Positions 38,882 to 50,936 are shown, counted from the stretch's first letter. The stretch is DNA of 64,000 nt from Peribacillus frigoritolerans (GCA_030562215.1 JAUPFL010000001.1:434001-498000), one strand, 5' to 3'. Numbers and translations: made by a program. The notes: generated by a model from the letters alone, not told the origin.

Positions 38882-38886
38882 ATGCC

Positions 38887-38916
38887 AGAGGGTGCCCAAT
38901 CTAATTGGCACCCTCT
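38887..38916. terminator. Terminator between permease and DUF4349 genes
   Basis: AGAGGGTGCC-CAAT and ATTGGCACCCTCT form a long stem between convergent genes. Confidence 0.85.
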
Positions 38917-38927
38917 ATTTCTTGCCT

Positions 38928-39791
38928 TCACCTTTTACCCCTTCTTTTGATCACCCAATGGACCACCGCACCAGCTCCGCCTAAAATAATGAGGAGAGGC
39001 AAGTTTCCTATTATAAAAACAATGATTCCTGAACCCGCTTTAAGTAATAGATTCGCACTCGTTGCAAGTTGTTTCTTCGTCCTCTCCCATGTATTCAATT
39101 CCTTATTATCAATGCCCGGCACAACTATCCGGTCCTGTGATAACGTGATGGTAACCGTCGAATAGGAGGTCTGGTTTTCAAGATACTTCATTTGCCCGGT
39201 CAGCTGCTCTATTTCTTCTTGCACCACGGCAAGATCGGATGATATTTTCAGTAAATCTTCCGTCTTCTCAGCATCCTTCATGAATGCAAGCAACCTTTCC
39301 TCCACTACCCGCTTTGACTTCAACCTTGCTTTTAAATCCACATATTGCTCCGTTACATCCTGTCCTGTCACATTCCTTCCGACCACTTCTGAAGCTTCGC
39401 CCTCGCTATCGCTTAGAAAATCCTGAAAATGGGCTTCAGGGACCCGAACGGTGATCGTTCCTTCCACCAGTTCTTCATCTTCCCTGTATACATTGGACTC
39501 GACAACATATCCGCCATATTCAGCCACCTTATTCTCAATCTTCATTTGTGCCTTTTCAAGATTCTTCACCTTCAACTCAAGCTGGGCCTGATGGATGACC
39601 TTTCTTTCATCCGTCATCCCTTCCTTTTCCGCTGCTTCTTCCTGCACCTTATTCCCGGAAATGGAAGCGTCCATTTTACTTTCCGCCTTTTCATCCTGTG
39701 CTTCCGATGCTGAATCATCTTTTTCGTTACTGCTGCATCCAGCAAGCAAAAGGAACAAACTGAACATGAGCATCATTGTTTTACGGTTCAT
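38928..39791 (-). CDS. DUF4349 lipoprotein
   Basis: A 287-residue lipoprotein. The signal sequence MNRKTMMLMFSLFLLLAGCS has a lipobox LLAGC. The mature part has a charged linker, the DUF4349 core (HQAQLELKVKNLEKAQMKIE, YGGYVVESNVYRE, GTITVRVPEAHFQDFL), a long coiled coil (LLKISSDLAVVQEEIEQLTG) and a C-terminal membrane helix with a basic end. So it is held to the membrane at both ends. Function of DUF4349 is unknown. AAGGGGGAA precedes ATG 39791. Intact. Confidence 0.85.
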   Translation of the reverse strand: MNRKTMMLMFSLFLLLAGCSSNEKDDSASEAQDEKAESKMDASISGNKVQEEAAEKEGMTDERKVIHQAQLELKVKNLEKAQMKIENKVAEYGGYVVESNVYREDEELVEGTITVRVPEAHFQDFLSDSEGEASEVVGRNVTGQDVTEQYVDLKARLKSKRVVEERLLAFMKDAEKTEDLLKISSDLAVVQEEIEQLTGQMKYLENQTSYSTVTITLSQDRIVVPGIDNKELNTWERTKKQLATSANLLLKAGSGIIVFIIGNLPLLIILGGAGAVVHWVIKRRGKR

Positions 39792-39933
39792 CGGTATTCC
39801 CCCTTTTCTTACTAGTACCGACGTAAAGTTTGGAAGAAAGTTACACTTCCAGATTAAAGGGGATGTTTTATTTTCAGGTGGGAGGTAAAGGTATAAGAAC
39901 ATCCCAATAATGAAGAAAGAAGAGGATTGCATT

Positions 39934-40106
39934 GTGAACTACGGAAAATTGGCTAAAAGTGTATTGGTACCTGTGGTCGGAGGTTCACTTGTGGGGGGAT
40001 ATTCGCCACAAGGAATTCAAAAGAGATTTATGACAAGCTCAAAGTGTTCATCGTAAACATAGTCATGTTTGCGAAAGAATCCCCGGCACCAGTTGATCTA
40101 AAGTAA
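39934..40106 (+). pseudogene. Small membrane protein, about 57 aa, one frameshift
   Basis: GTG 39934 follows AGAGGA. The first part MNYGKLAKSVLVPVVGGSLV is hydrophobic; adding one G to the six-base run at 39993-39998 leads to GIFATRNSKEIYDKLKVFIV and NIVMFAKESPAPVDLK, ending at 40106. Without repair it would stop at 40056. The fold is one or two helices with a conserved-looking tail. Not recognised. Confidence 0.5.
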
Positions 40107-40170
40107 TTATTTCAAGTTGATCTCGCTGATTAGAATTATGTTTCGAAAGCATCCTCATCACCTCAAGTTT

Positions 40171-40440
40171 TAATAGTTCTATTTTAAAACAAAAAAGACT
40201 GTAGGCAAAAAGGAGTTCTATCTGAAATTTTAAACTTTAAACATAGTTGATTGGAACGGAAGGTGCGAGACTCCTGCGGGAATAGCGAGTCCAAGGGAGA
40301 CCCCACAGGCGCAAGTGCGCCGAGGAGGCTCCCGGACCGCCCGCGGAAAGCGAGTGCCTGAAGTGGAAATCAACGTCAAAATTTGTACAAGCCCAAAAAA
40401 ACTGTAGACAAACTCGATTTTCATCGAGTTTGTCTACAGT
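40171..40440 (-). repeat. Intergenic repeat family A, copy 3, with palindromic end
   Basis: Core 40245-40374 begins GTTGATTGGAACGGAAGGTG and ends GAAATCAAC. Left boundary AAGACTGTAGGCAAA; right boundary is a perfect 18-bp palindrome, ACTGTAGACAAACTCGAT (40401-40418) with its complement at 40423-40440. The GACTGTAGACAAA motif is the same as at the edge of copy 1. Confidence 0.9.
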
Positions 40441-40442
40441 CT

Positions 40443-40475
40443 GAGCGCCCCTTATATTAAGGAGCGCTCTCTTTT
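40443..40475. terminator. Terminator at the edge of repeat copy 3
   Basis: GAGCGCCCCTTA and TAAGGAGCGCTC form a stem with TCTTTT following. Confidence 0.7.
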
Positions 40476-40482
40476 AGAGTTT

Positions 40483-40576
40483 CACGAGTAAATGTTCTAT
40501 TTTCACGAGTAAACCCGCTAAACTCACGAGTAAATGCCCAATTTCCACGAGTAAACCCGCTAAACTCACGAGTAAA
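40483..40576 (+). repeat. Five CACGAGTAAA repeats at an exact 21-bp period
   Basis: CACGAGTAAA starts at 40483, 40504, 40525, 40546 and 40567. The spacers alternate between two forms: CCCGCTAAACT (twice) and a less conserved ATG-containing form. The array ends seven bases before the stop codon of the large nucleotidase gene on the minus strand. Confidence 0.95.
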
Positions 40577-40582
40577 CCTCAA

Positions 40583-43500
40583 TTAATTATTGATATTCGT
40601 AATTCTGCCTTCAATTTCTGCCGTGATCTTTCCGCCTTTAAAGGTTTCTTTCACATAGTTGACGAATGCTTCCAGGTCAGCATGTCCAAACACACGCTCT
40701 TTTCCTTTCAGGACGGTATAGTTATCACCGCCGCTTGCCATGAAATCATTGACGGCCACCGTGTATGTCTCGGTATCCTTGATCGGTGTTCCGTCCGCTT
40801 TCTTCAATAAGGTGACACGCTCCGTAACAGGCTTACTAAAGTCGGCTGTATAGCTCAGTCCCGAAATTTGCAAAGTTTTCGGAGATCCTTCAACGATCCA
40901 TTGCTGTTGAAGCAGCGTTTTCACTTCCGCTCCAGTCAATTCCAGCTTAACCAATACGTTCCCGAACGGCTGGATTTTCGCTAAATCGGAAAAAGTGACT
41001 TCCCCCTTTGGAATATCTGCCCGAATTCCGCCTGGATTCATGAAGGCAAAATCGGAGTTCAAATCGGCCTTCATTGAATCGGCAATTAAATTTCCAAGAC
41101 CCGTTTCCTGCGTATAGGCATTGGTTCTTAAAATTTTCTCATCCGTTGTCCCAAGCGGGGCTTTCAGCTCGGGGAACATGTCCAGGTAGTCATTAATTAA
41201 TTTCGTCGTCCCGGCATCCGGTGTGATGCCATCTTGTGTAACCGTAACAATCTCAGCTGACTTTTTGACAATATCCTTTGTGCTTGGATCGATTTCCAAA
41301 TCCACATCTTCAAAAGCCGTTCCATAAGAGTAAGCTTGTACGATCAATTTATTATCGACATAGTTATTGACCTTTGCATGATTATCTCCGGCTAAAATCA
41401 CATCCACTTCATCATCCACGGCATTAGCAAGATCAGCCACTTCGCCTGTGATAACCCCTTCCTTTTCAGTGCCTGGGTCATGTGAGATGATCACGATCGA
41501 TTTGACGCCTTTACCTTTCAACTCATTAACCGCCTTATTTACGGCAGGTGCCTGTTCTATGAATTCCACATTCTTAATGCCATCCGGACTTACTTTTTGA
41601 GGTGTGGCATTCGTGACTACACCTATGAACCCAATATCAACCCCGCCGACCTTTTTTATGACGTAAGGGTCCAAAATCGGTTTTTTCGTGTCTTTATATA
41701 CGACATTGGCCACTACATATGGAAAGTTCAATTTATCGAATACCACATCGGATGTTGGCGACTTTCCGCCATTGATCTGAGCCATCAAGGTTTCTACCCC
41801 TTTGTCGAACTCATGGTTCCCGACAGTTCCGACATCGAATTTCATATTATTCAAAAACTGAAGCGTCGGTTTATCCTGGATTAAAGAAGAAACGGGTGCA
41901 CTTGCCCCAACAGCATCCCCTGCCGAAAGTAAAAGTGTATTTTCAGGGTTTTCAGCTTTTCGCTGCTTCAAGTGAGCGGCTAAATAATCGGCACGCCCTT
42001 GTTTGATGCCGCCAAAATCGGAGGTGGTATCAAGCTGGCCGTGAAGATCATTGATCCCGAGCAGTTGCACCTTAACGTTTTCTTTCCCCAAATTGTATTT
42101 GTAAATGCCAAAGCCTTTATCATCCTTTTTGCCTGTATAGGAAATCGGGCTGCCTTCATTTAAATATTCCGCACCTTTTGGTGATGAGGTGAAAGTTACG
42201 TTCACCTTGCCTGAAATCGGGGCAATCGACCAGTTATTATCAGCGGTTGGATTGATCTCACCCTCTTGTGTGATGTAATCCATCAAGATCTGGCGATTTT
42301 CATCCGCAGAGTCAACTACATATTCGCTGCCCTTGACTCCCGGGAAGTTCCCCCGCCCGAAGCACGGTAATTATTCGTCACGACGATGAAATCTTGATTC
42401 GGGTCCACTGGTTCACCATTATATTTCAAATCTGCAATCCTGCTTGAATCCGACACTTTTATCCCTTTTTCATCATAGCGCGGAGCCTTGGTGACATCGA
42501 TTTCGTACGTAACACCGTCAATCACATCAAAATTATAGACGGCAAACTTTCCATTAAGCAGCTCCTGTTCCTCAGACTTGGCAGGATCGATTGTATTATA
42601 TTTCCCGGCAGACATCTCAAGCCACTCTTTAACCACGGACCCTTTGATCTTGATTGCCTTCAAGGTATTATCGTATAAATATAAATCACCGGCGCTGCGA
42701 ATGGTCAGTCCGCCTTCCTTGATTTCCGTGAATTCCTCGACTCCATTGCGACCCGCTTTGAAAGGGGCTCCTACAGAGAGGATGGGCAAGTCTTTGTATT
42801 CAGGGCGGTTGCTTTGGATGTATTTTTCTACATACCATTTCTGTGCGCTCGTCACGACCTGTACGGAAGGATCATCTTGAACAAGGGCGAAATAACTATG
42901 AATTGGAGCTGTAGTCGTTCCGATTGGCGTGTTAACATACTTGATCGTTCCTTCGTGATCCTTCTTTACGGCTTTGACGATAGATGCATCTTCATCCGCT
43001 TTTTTCCTGTTATTTTGTCGTTGATTGCCCGTGTTGATGAATCGGAATTGACGACTTTCCATTTTCCCTTGATATTTTGGATATCAAGATCGATGATCCC
43101 GAGATTACTGCCGCCATAACCTGCTTGAACGGCTGGGATACCATTGATGGTCCCCTTTTCATTATCCACTCCTTTTAGGACTTTTCCTTGGCTATCTTTG
43201 AATAGGCTGTCCAAAGAAGCCTCATCTTGTGCCGGGAAGACTTTATGCGTGTGGGAAAACGTGATGGCATCGATGCCGGATACCTTGCTTAATGAATAGA
43301 TGACATCCTCGGTATTCTTGGTATCGCCATTAAAACCGGAATGTGTGAGCGCCACGATGACATCCGCACCCTTTTTCTTCATTTCAGGTACATATTTGTT
43401 TGCAGTCGTGACGATTTCCTTTGCAATGACCTTACCGTTTAGATTCGCTTTATCCCAATCCATGATTTGCGGAGGGCAAATCCAATGTATCCTATTTTTA

Positions 43501-44396
43501 CTGCTTTTTCTTTTCCATTGATGTCCTTTACTTTCTTCGTAACGATTTTATAAGGAGTATATTTATTTTTATCATTCTTTGGATTATTGTCTTTATCCTT
43601 TTTATAAACATTGGCATTGACATAAGGGAAGTTCGCATCGTTGATGGCCTCGTCCAAATATGATAAACCATAATTGAATTCATGATTGCCGAATGTGGCC
43701 ACATCATAGTCAAGCAAGTTCATCGCTTTATAGACGGGATGGACTTCACCCTTTTTCAGTGGCGCTATTTTCGCTTTGTACGTACCTAGGGGGTCCCTTG
43801 AATAAGGTCGCCGTTATCCACTAAAACGCTATTTTTCACTTCTTTTCTTGCCTGTTTGATTAAAGATGCCGTGCGGGAAAGACCGACTGAGTCCGATACG
43901 GCATCCTTATAATAATCATAGCTTACCAGATTAGTGTGTATATCAGTCGTTTCCATGATCCTTAGTTCAAATGGTGCATCCGAAACGGAGGCTGCCAGGC
44001 TTTTGCCGAAGTTACTCGTATTGCCGTTATACTTGGAGACAACCGATACTTTAACCCAATAACCCGATTTGTACGAGTTGAAGTACGCCGAGAACTTTTG
44101 GGCCGATTTAATATCCGCCTCAACGGCTGATTGTGAAATGACCTTCGTCCCATTCATTAATTGGAAGACAACGGTTTCATTTCCTTTGTTCCCTTTTTTC
44201 GGCGTTACCGTTACAGTCGCTTTGGTTCCTTTTGTGTAATGAACAGTAGGAGCTGTAATGATAAATGGTTCAGTCGTGGCCGGTTTCTTATTAGGCTCTT
44301 TGGCGGATGTCTCCCCGGTACGGTAAATGGGGCTGTAATCAAACTCACAGCAAGAATCGGGGCGAGCCACTTTTTAACATGCATCTTGTACGACAT
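40583..44396 (-). pseudogene. yfkN: YfkN-type nucleotide phosphoesterase with two catalytic modules, five frameshifts
   Basis: About 1270 residues. A signal peptide ([19 protein letters not shown]) and a short beta domain precede two tandem modules, each a calcineurin-like phosphoesterase plus a 5'-nucleotidase C domain. Module 1: [43 protein letters not shown]. Module 2: LLGINDLHGQLD, GDAVGASAP, VGNHEFDKG, HDPGTE, AGDNHAKV, FMNPGGIRADIP, FMASGGDNYTV. In B. subtilis YfkN has 2',3'-cyclic nucleotide, 3'- and 5'-nucleotidase activity. Missing bases near 44313, 43789, 43474, 43000 and 42350. It ends RITNINN without an LPxTG anchor, so it is probably secreted. Confidence 0.92.
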
Positions 44397-44755
44397 ACTT
44401 CACAACCCTTCTATTTTTTGTAAAATGCTAGAATAATATATCATGATTTTGTCGAATTATCGCCAAATTTTACTGTAATATTACGAATTTTGAATAAATG
44501 GTACTCTTTACCCATTTCCATTCAGAGCCCCTAGCTCGATATACCTTCAATTATGTATATAATCATCATCGAATCACTAGGGAGAAAGTTACTTTTTTTG
44601 GAGTACATAATAAAAGTAGGGAAACCACTCTTGCGGTTTCCCTACTTTATCAAGCGGTACCTGCCCTATCCAGGCCTGCGGCTTTCCATATGTTTTGCAT
44701 ATTTATCTAGAGGCGATGTGAGAAGCGCACTAGATTGATAGATAGATTTAACCGA
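44397..44755. other. Gap between yfkN and OPT transporter genes
   Basis: Holds the yfkN upstream region and a strong bidirectional terminator (44613-44648). No coding frame with a ribosome site was found. Confidence 0.5.
44613..44648. terminator. Bidirectional terminator
   Basis: AAAGTAGGGAAACC (44613-44626) and GGTTTCCCTACTTT (44635-44648), a perfect 14-bp stem. Confidence 0.85.
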
Positions 44756-46340
44756 TCATTTTCCAGCTTTAAAAATGGAGTTGCAGAAACTGTATATTGC
44801 ATCACCGGCAATGATACCTGCAGCCATTATCGTCATTTGTTGTTCATATTTACCGTTACTTCTTCTCATAATGATGATTCGTAAGACAATACCTGTCAAA
44901 ACGGCCCATCCCGCAATTGGAGTCAATAAAAGTAGACCAGTAGCAAATAAAATTCCCATTTGCCTTTTTGAACCACCGATCAATTGAAGAATGGCGCCGG
45001 GGATAGCCCAAATCATTAATTCTCTAGCAATACCATTCGAAATTCCAGATTCAATGGTAGTTGCATACACAAGGTCAACCGGTGGAATCAGCCCTTGGGA
45101 GAAATAGGATTCAAATGAGAACACTACGACAATTGCCGCTACGAAAAAACCAACCAACCCGGCATACAATTGATTCCGACGCCCTTTTCTTTCAAACTCC
45201 ATATCTTCGCCATTTCCCCGAAGGATATAACCCGTCTTCAAATCATATCCCAAATCAGCAAATGCAACACCGGTACATGCACTGAATCCGACCAATAATG
45301 CCAATGCTTCTGCCGGAAATCCAATTAATATCCCAATAATCAATGTAATGAGCGCTACAGCAAAAGCAGGGAACCAACCTGCGTGCATGGCTGCGATACC
45401 AACAATCAATTCATGGGCAAATGCCGCTACCATTGTAAAAGGACGAAGCCGACTAGCATGCCAACTGACATTTGCGTGTATATTCCGCCTAAAACTGCCA
45501 GCAGGATTGATATGGCTGTATACGCAATGAAACCATATCCAAACGCTTGACCCAACTCTTTGGTAGGTTTAGAGAATTCCTCATCTTGCACAGCCACTTC
45601 TTTCTTTTTATTGAAAATCAAAACGATCACCTGAATGAGTGCAACAATACCCGCCCCGATCATAAATCCATGAGGGATATACAATTCATTGATATCTATT
45701 CCAAACAGCGGAACCGAGTAACCTCTCAATAATAGTCCTATGCCGAACATCGTTAGCGCCCATATATTCCCTATGAATGCAACACCGAACGCCGACATGG
45801 GAATTTTCAAAATTGCTCCGATTATTCCGATTCCAACTCCGGTTAGTAAATACTTTGCCCGGTTACCGCCTTCATCTCCAGCTTTAATTGCTTCCGCGGT
45901 TGCAATCCCCGGTGGCCAGGCTTGTTTTGCGGGGAATACTTTCGTGTCGAACATTTTATAAAGCAGAAGAGCATCTACAATCATGGCAAGAGTCACACCG
46001 ATGAACAATGGCATAATTAAATGGTGCATCCCAAGGACATAAGGTATCCCAATTGGTAACATCAAACTGCTGGCAGCTCCGAAAGTTGCTGATGAGATAG
46101 AAGTCTGCACCAGATTCTGGCTATGGATTGACTTGAATTTCAATAAAAATTTCAGGGGAATCCGAGCCAGAATCATGGCGAATACAGCTCCAACGATTGA
46201 AGTATTTGCGGAAATGCCTAAAGAAGTAATAAGTTGGACACCTATCATAGCTCCAATGACAGCCATTAATACAATTACAAAAAGATCGCAGGATTAAATA
46301 TCGTCGGATGGTTTTTCTCTGTTTGATTTTTATTCACCAT
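44756..46340 (-). pseudogene. OPT-family oligopeptide transporter, two frameshifts
   Basis: Membrane transporter of about 528 residues with 14 or so helices. VIGAMIGVQLITSLGISANT, FPAKQAWPPGIATAEAIKAG (the OPT motif around WPPG), GIDINELYIPHGFMIGAGI and FVAAIVVVFSFESYF match bacterial OPT proteins, which import peptides or metal chelates. Missing T residues near 45437-45440 and 46279-46283 split it; the true start is MVNKNQTEKNHPTIFNPAIF at 46340 behind GGGAGA. Last gene of the hyuA-hyuB-iclR-OPT set, 27 bases after iclR. Likely brings in the substrate degraded by the neighbouring enzymes. Confidence 0.88.
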
Positions 46341-46367
46341 TTGAATCTCCCTAATTGCGTATTTATA

Positions 46368-47131
46368 TTAATTGTATAAGTTTCCAAACTTATTAAAATA
46401 TTGCTGGATGATATCCGTTTTCTTTCTTAGGATTTCCAAAGTCTCGGCAAACCTCTCTTCCGGCATCCTGTAGGAAGGTCCCGCTATCGTCAGTGATCCA
46501 ATTACTTTGCCTGAGCCATTGAATAGCGGTGTGCCCATCCCAAAGACAGCATCCGAGAACTCTCCTTTCGTAAAACTCCAACCTTTTTCCTTGATGACTT
46601 TTAAATCTTCCAACAATTCCCGTTTGTCTGTCATCGTTTTTTCGGTAAAGACTTTCATATCTTTCTTCATTATTTTCAATTGTTCTTCCTCTGGCAGAAA
46701 GGCCATTATTGTTTTACAAGAAGCCCCCACATAAAGGGGGGTGCGTGTGCCCACCATTACATTAAATTTGATTTGCTGCTCATATTCCGCAATTTCGACA
46801 GTAACCCCGTCATCTCCATCTTTTAGCGTTAGAAAGACCGTTTCATTCACAACGTCTGCCAATTCCTTCATGACAGGCTGGATAAATTCCGAGAGTTTCA
46901 TCTTTTGTTTAATCACACTGGAAAACTCTAAAAACTTCAAACCCAACTCATAGTTTTTGTACTATCGTTTTGAATGAGGTACCCTTTTTCTTCATATGTC
47001 TTCAGTATCCTGTGTAAGACGGTATGATTCATCTCCATTTTACGGGCTAAATCCCTTAATCCCCATTCCGGTGTTTCCGCAGTGAAATAAGACAGCACAT
47101 CAAGTGCATTTTCCAATGTTTTTAAAGTCAT
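46368..47131 (-). pseudogene. IclR-family transcriptional regulator, one frameshift
   Basis: About 254 residues. N-terminal winged helix TLENALDVLSYFTAETPEWG, LRDLARKMEMNHTVLHRILK and effector domain VVNETVFLTLKDGDDGVTVE, GASCKTIMAFLPEEE, TPLFNGSGKVIGSLTIAGPS typical of IclR. One A is missing in the run 46954-46958; repair gives NYELGLKFLEFSS. The gene sits inside the operon, 16 bases after hyuB, so it probably controls its own operon through the inverted repeats upstream of hyuA. Confidence 0.9.
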
Positions 47132-47147
47132 GTCCCCATCCCCCTGG

Positions 47148-48875
47148 CTACTGGCGTAATTCTGTATAGCCGATTATGCTATCGCATTGATCATTTACTA
47201 TGACCCCGAATTTTTCTTTTGCTTGTTCAACAGTGATGTAACCGTTTTTGACATCTCTTAACACAGCCTGTTCATGCCTTTTAGCAGGATCTCCATATCC
47301 TCCGCCAGTGGCAGTGACCAGATGGATTGTATCTCCTTTATCCAATTTCAATCTTGATGTGACACCAAAGGGCCCGATGACCTCACCGTTTTCTTTTTGG
47401 ATTTTTATATAGCTGGAGGACCCGTTTTCTCCTTTATTCATTCCCCAAGGCTGAAATTGATGCCTTCCAAAACTAACCGTCAGTTCTTGGCCATCACTTA
47501 AAGTTTTATACGAACGTATTACTCCTGAACCGCCGATATGCTGCCCCGCTCCTTCTCCATCACATCTAAGTCCATAGTTTTCAACTCTCACTCCATACCT
47601 GGCTTCCGCGATTTCAATCGGCATATTGTATGTTTCACCGTTACCCATGCAAAATTGGCCTCTTTGACCATCTTGGCCTTCACCTGCTCCCCAGCCGCCT
47701 AAAGTAGGTTCAACAATAAGGAACGGCTCTTTTGTCTCAGGATGTTTTCCCGACAATAAAACGGAGCAGACAGATAAAAGATGACCGGAAGTTAAGCGGT
47801 CGGGAAGCAATGGGGCTAATGCTTTCCATATGAGTTCTGCACCGCCGATCCGCGCTTCGAAGTTCATCGATACTGGCGATGGCCTTGTTGCTGAAACAAT
47901 TGAATGATCATCAGTGATGATTCTCAGGGGTTTGAATAGGCCTTCATTCACATTGAACTTCGGTCTGATGATTGCCAAGAACATGACCCTGACACTTGAT
48001 AACAAGCCATAATAAGAACAATTTACTGGGTTCATCACTTGTTGATGGGAGCCTCTGAAATCACAGATGAATTCATCGTCCGTAATCGTAACTTTCACTT
48101 TTATAGGATATGGCCCTCCTTTTGAAGGATCACCCTCGATGAAATCCTGGGCTTCAAAAGTTCCTTTCGGAAGTTCCCCCAGCTCCTTCAATGAATATTT
48201 TTCCGCCTGTTCAATCAGGTTATCCATCGTGGAGGACACGGTACTTTTTCCATATTTCGTGCAAAGTTCTTTCATTCTTTTTTTCACCAGTTCTAAGCGC
48301 AGCTACTTGCGCCCACATATCCCCAAGAGATAGTTGAGGCAACCTTACATTTGTAGCAATCATTTCTACAATGCCTTCATTCACTTTTCCCGCTTCAAAG
48401 AGTTTGATTCCAGGCATTTGCAAGCCTTCTTGATAAATCTCAGTTGAATTATTGGTAAAGGAACCGGGATCTTTTCCTCCCACCTCTGTCCAATGTCCTT
48501 TATTGGCTGAGAACGCAACAAGCTCGCCTTCGAAATAAATCGGCATCACAAGACCAACATCCGACAAATGCGATCCCCCGCCTACATATGGATCGTTTAT
48601 GATGATGATGTCACCTTCAGTCAATTTGTTTCCATCATCATATTTATCAGTATGTGCTGAACCATCGGACTTAGCATGCCGATAAAACTGGTGACACCAT
48701 TTCCTTGGCTGATTAAGTTTCCTTTTGCATCAGTCAAGCCACACGCATAATCCAAAACCTCGTAAAACATCGGACTCATCGAAGTTCTTGCCAAAGCGAT
48801 GAACATCTCTTCACCGATAGACAGCAGCGAATCTTTGATCACTTCTAAAGCAAACGGATTGGCAGTTTTCATCAT
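47148..48875 (-). pseudogene. Hydantoinase/oxoprolinase subunit B, two frameshifts
   Basis: About 575 residues, HyuB family. NPFALEVIKDSLLSIGEEMF, YDDGNKLTEGDIIIINDPYV, GGGSHLSDVGLVMPIYF, FDFRGSH-type CDFRGSHQQVMNPVNCSYYG, EPTLGGWGAGEGQDGQ, GDTIHLVTATGGGYGDP are the family signatures. Missing bases near 48650 and in an A run near 48285 break it. ATG 48875 overlaps the hyuA stop (TAATG), so the two subunits are translationally coupled. With HyuA it would open a five-membered cyclic amide (hydantoin, N-methylhydantoin or 5-oxoproline) using ATP. Confidence 0.9.
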
Positions 48876-50917
48876 TATTTCACCCCAGTTTCAATGATTA
48901 AATTTCCATAAGCATCAACAGATAATTTTTGTCCTTCCATAATGACAGTGGAAGCGGATTGCTCCTCGACAATTGCCGGACCGCTCAGTTCATGTCCTCT
49001 GGCCAGTTTTGTCCGTTCGTATACAGGGGTCCGGCACCATCCGATTTGATTGAAAAACACATTTCGTTCTTCAATTTTTGCATCCTCCACGGCTGATTCA
49101 CTTTCTTTCATTTCAGAAATGACTGGTTTGTCCACTATACCGAAACTGGTGAGATGCAAATTAACAATTTCAATTGCACTTTCCGGTAAGTTGAACGAAT
49201 ATACTTGTTCATGCATTTGATGGAATTGGCTGATGATGTCCGCTATAACCTGATCATTCCATTCTCCATTCGGGACAGGAACTTTCACCGTATGCTCTTG
49301 ACCGATATACCGTAAATCTGCGAATCGGCTGAATACAATCTTCCGTCATCCACATTCTCTTTAGCAAATTGTCTTTTGGAATTAAACTCCATGTCCTCCC
49401 ATTTCAGATTCATTTCCATTAAATCCAATGTATTCAGCAATTTTATATAGGTATGGATATAATCATGCCGTAAATCTGTCATCAACATGCCCCAAGCTGA
49501 GAAAACCGAGGAAGCCAATGGGATCACCACTTTTTCACTCCAAGGTCCCTAGCAAGTTCTGCCGCATGCATTGGGCCTCCTCCGCCGAATGCCAACAATG
49601 TAAAATCTTGTGGATCATATCCTTTTCTCACTGAAATAAGCTTTAACGCGTTAAGCATATTTGAATTCGCGATGTCGATGATTCCGAGAGCCCCTTCTTC
49701 AGTGGATGTTTGAAATGGCTTAGCGACATTTTCATCAATTGCCGCTTTTACTCTTTCCATGTCCACTTCGTAATCGAAGTTTTTCCCTGAAAGCCTCCCA
49801 ACAAACAAATTTGCATCAGTCGTAGTCGGCAGTGTCCCGCCTTGTCCGTATGCCACAGGGCCTGGTAATGAGCCTGCCGATTGGGGCCCCACTTTCAAAG
49901 AGCCGATCTCATCAATCCAAGCGATGGAACCGCCGCCATTTCCAATTTCAACAATATCGACGACTGGCACTTTTATCGGATATCCTGCTGTTTTTTCCGA
50001 CTTTTCAATATAATAGTTCGTGGACACTTTCACTTCGCCGTCACTAATTAATGAACACTTTGCAGTTGTTCCGCCTATATCAAAAGCGATGATATTCTCT
50101 TCACCGATCATTTTCCCTAAAATGGCGGCTCCGAAAATTCCAGCAACCGGTCCTGACTCAACCATGTTGATTGGAATGTTTTTCGCATTTTCGAATGTCG
50201 TGACCCCTCCATTGGATTGCATGATGTACCGGTTCTCTTTGATGTTAAAATCACTTAACTTATTAGAAAGGTTGTCAATGTATGAATTGGCAGTCGGTTT
50301 AACGTATGCATTCAGGACTGTCGTATTCGTCCTTTCATACTCACGCCATTCTTTAGTGATATCACTGGAAACGCTGACAGATACTTCAGGCCACAAATCC
50401 CCCACAATTTTAAGCGCTTTCAATTCATGCTCAGGATTCAGGTAAGAATGCAAAAAGCAAATGGCAATTGCTTCAACCTGTTCTTCTTTAAAATACTCTA
50501 TCGCTTTTTCAATATCTTCTCGAACTAACGAAGTAACGACCTTTCCTTTGTAATCCAAACGTTCTGTCACTTCTAAACGCAAATGCCTTTCCACAAAGGC
50601 TTCTGGTTTTTTATATTTAAAATTATATAAATCAGGACGGTTTCCCCGAGCAATTTCAAGACATCTTTAGTTCCTTTTGTCGTAAGTAATCCTACTTTTA
50701 CACCTTTTCTTTCGGTTAATGCATTAATCACAACGGTAGATCCATGAATGAACATGTCGATACCATCTACGCTGACCCCACTTTGTTTAATTACGTCAAT
50801 TACTCCATTCTCAAACTGGGGCGGAGTTGTGTGTGATTTGGCATAACCAAATTTCCCATTGTCATCCACATATACTAAATCAGTGAAAGTTCCACCGATA
50901 TCTGTTGCTATCCTCAT
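48875..50917 (-). pseudogene. Hydantoinase/oxoprolinase subunit A, three frameshifts
   Basis: About 680 residues, HyuA family, the ATP-binding subunit. ATPase motif ATDIGGTFTDLVYVD at the start, VVINALTERKGVKVGLLTTK, the second ATP motif IAFDIGGTTAKCSLI, GNGGGSIAWID, FGGGGPMHAAELARDLG. Frame changes near 50665, 49530 and 49340 are each repaired by one base, for example LEIARGNRPDLYNF. ATG 50917 follows AAGGAGG. First gene of the operon, directly behind the triple half-site operator. Acetone carboxylase beta subunits are relatives, but no gamma subunit is present, favouring the hydantoinase/oxoprolinase role. Confidence 0.9.
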
Positions 50918-50936
50918 GCAATCTTCCTCCTTTTTT

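Noticed and set aside
39934-40106. TspO/MBR family fragment
   Set aside because: Only the hydrophobic start recalls TspO. After correcting one G the remaining sequence forms a different small protein without TspO motifs.
40483-40576. CRISPR array
   Set aside because: The repeat is only 10 bases, spacers are 11 bases and repeated among themselves, and no cas gene is near.
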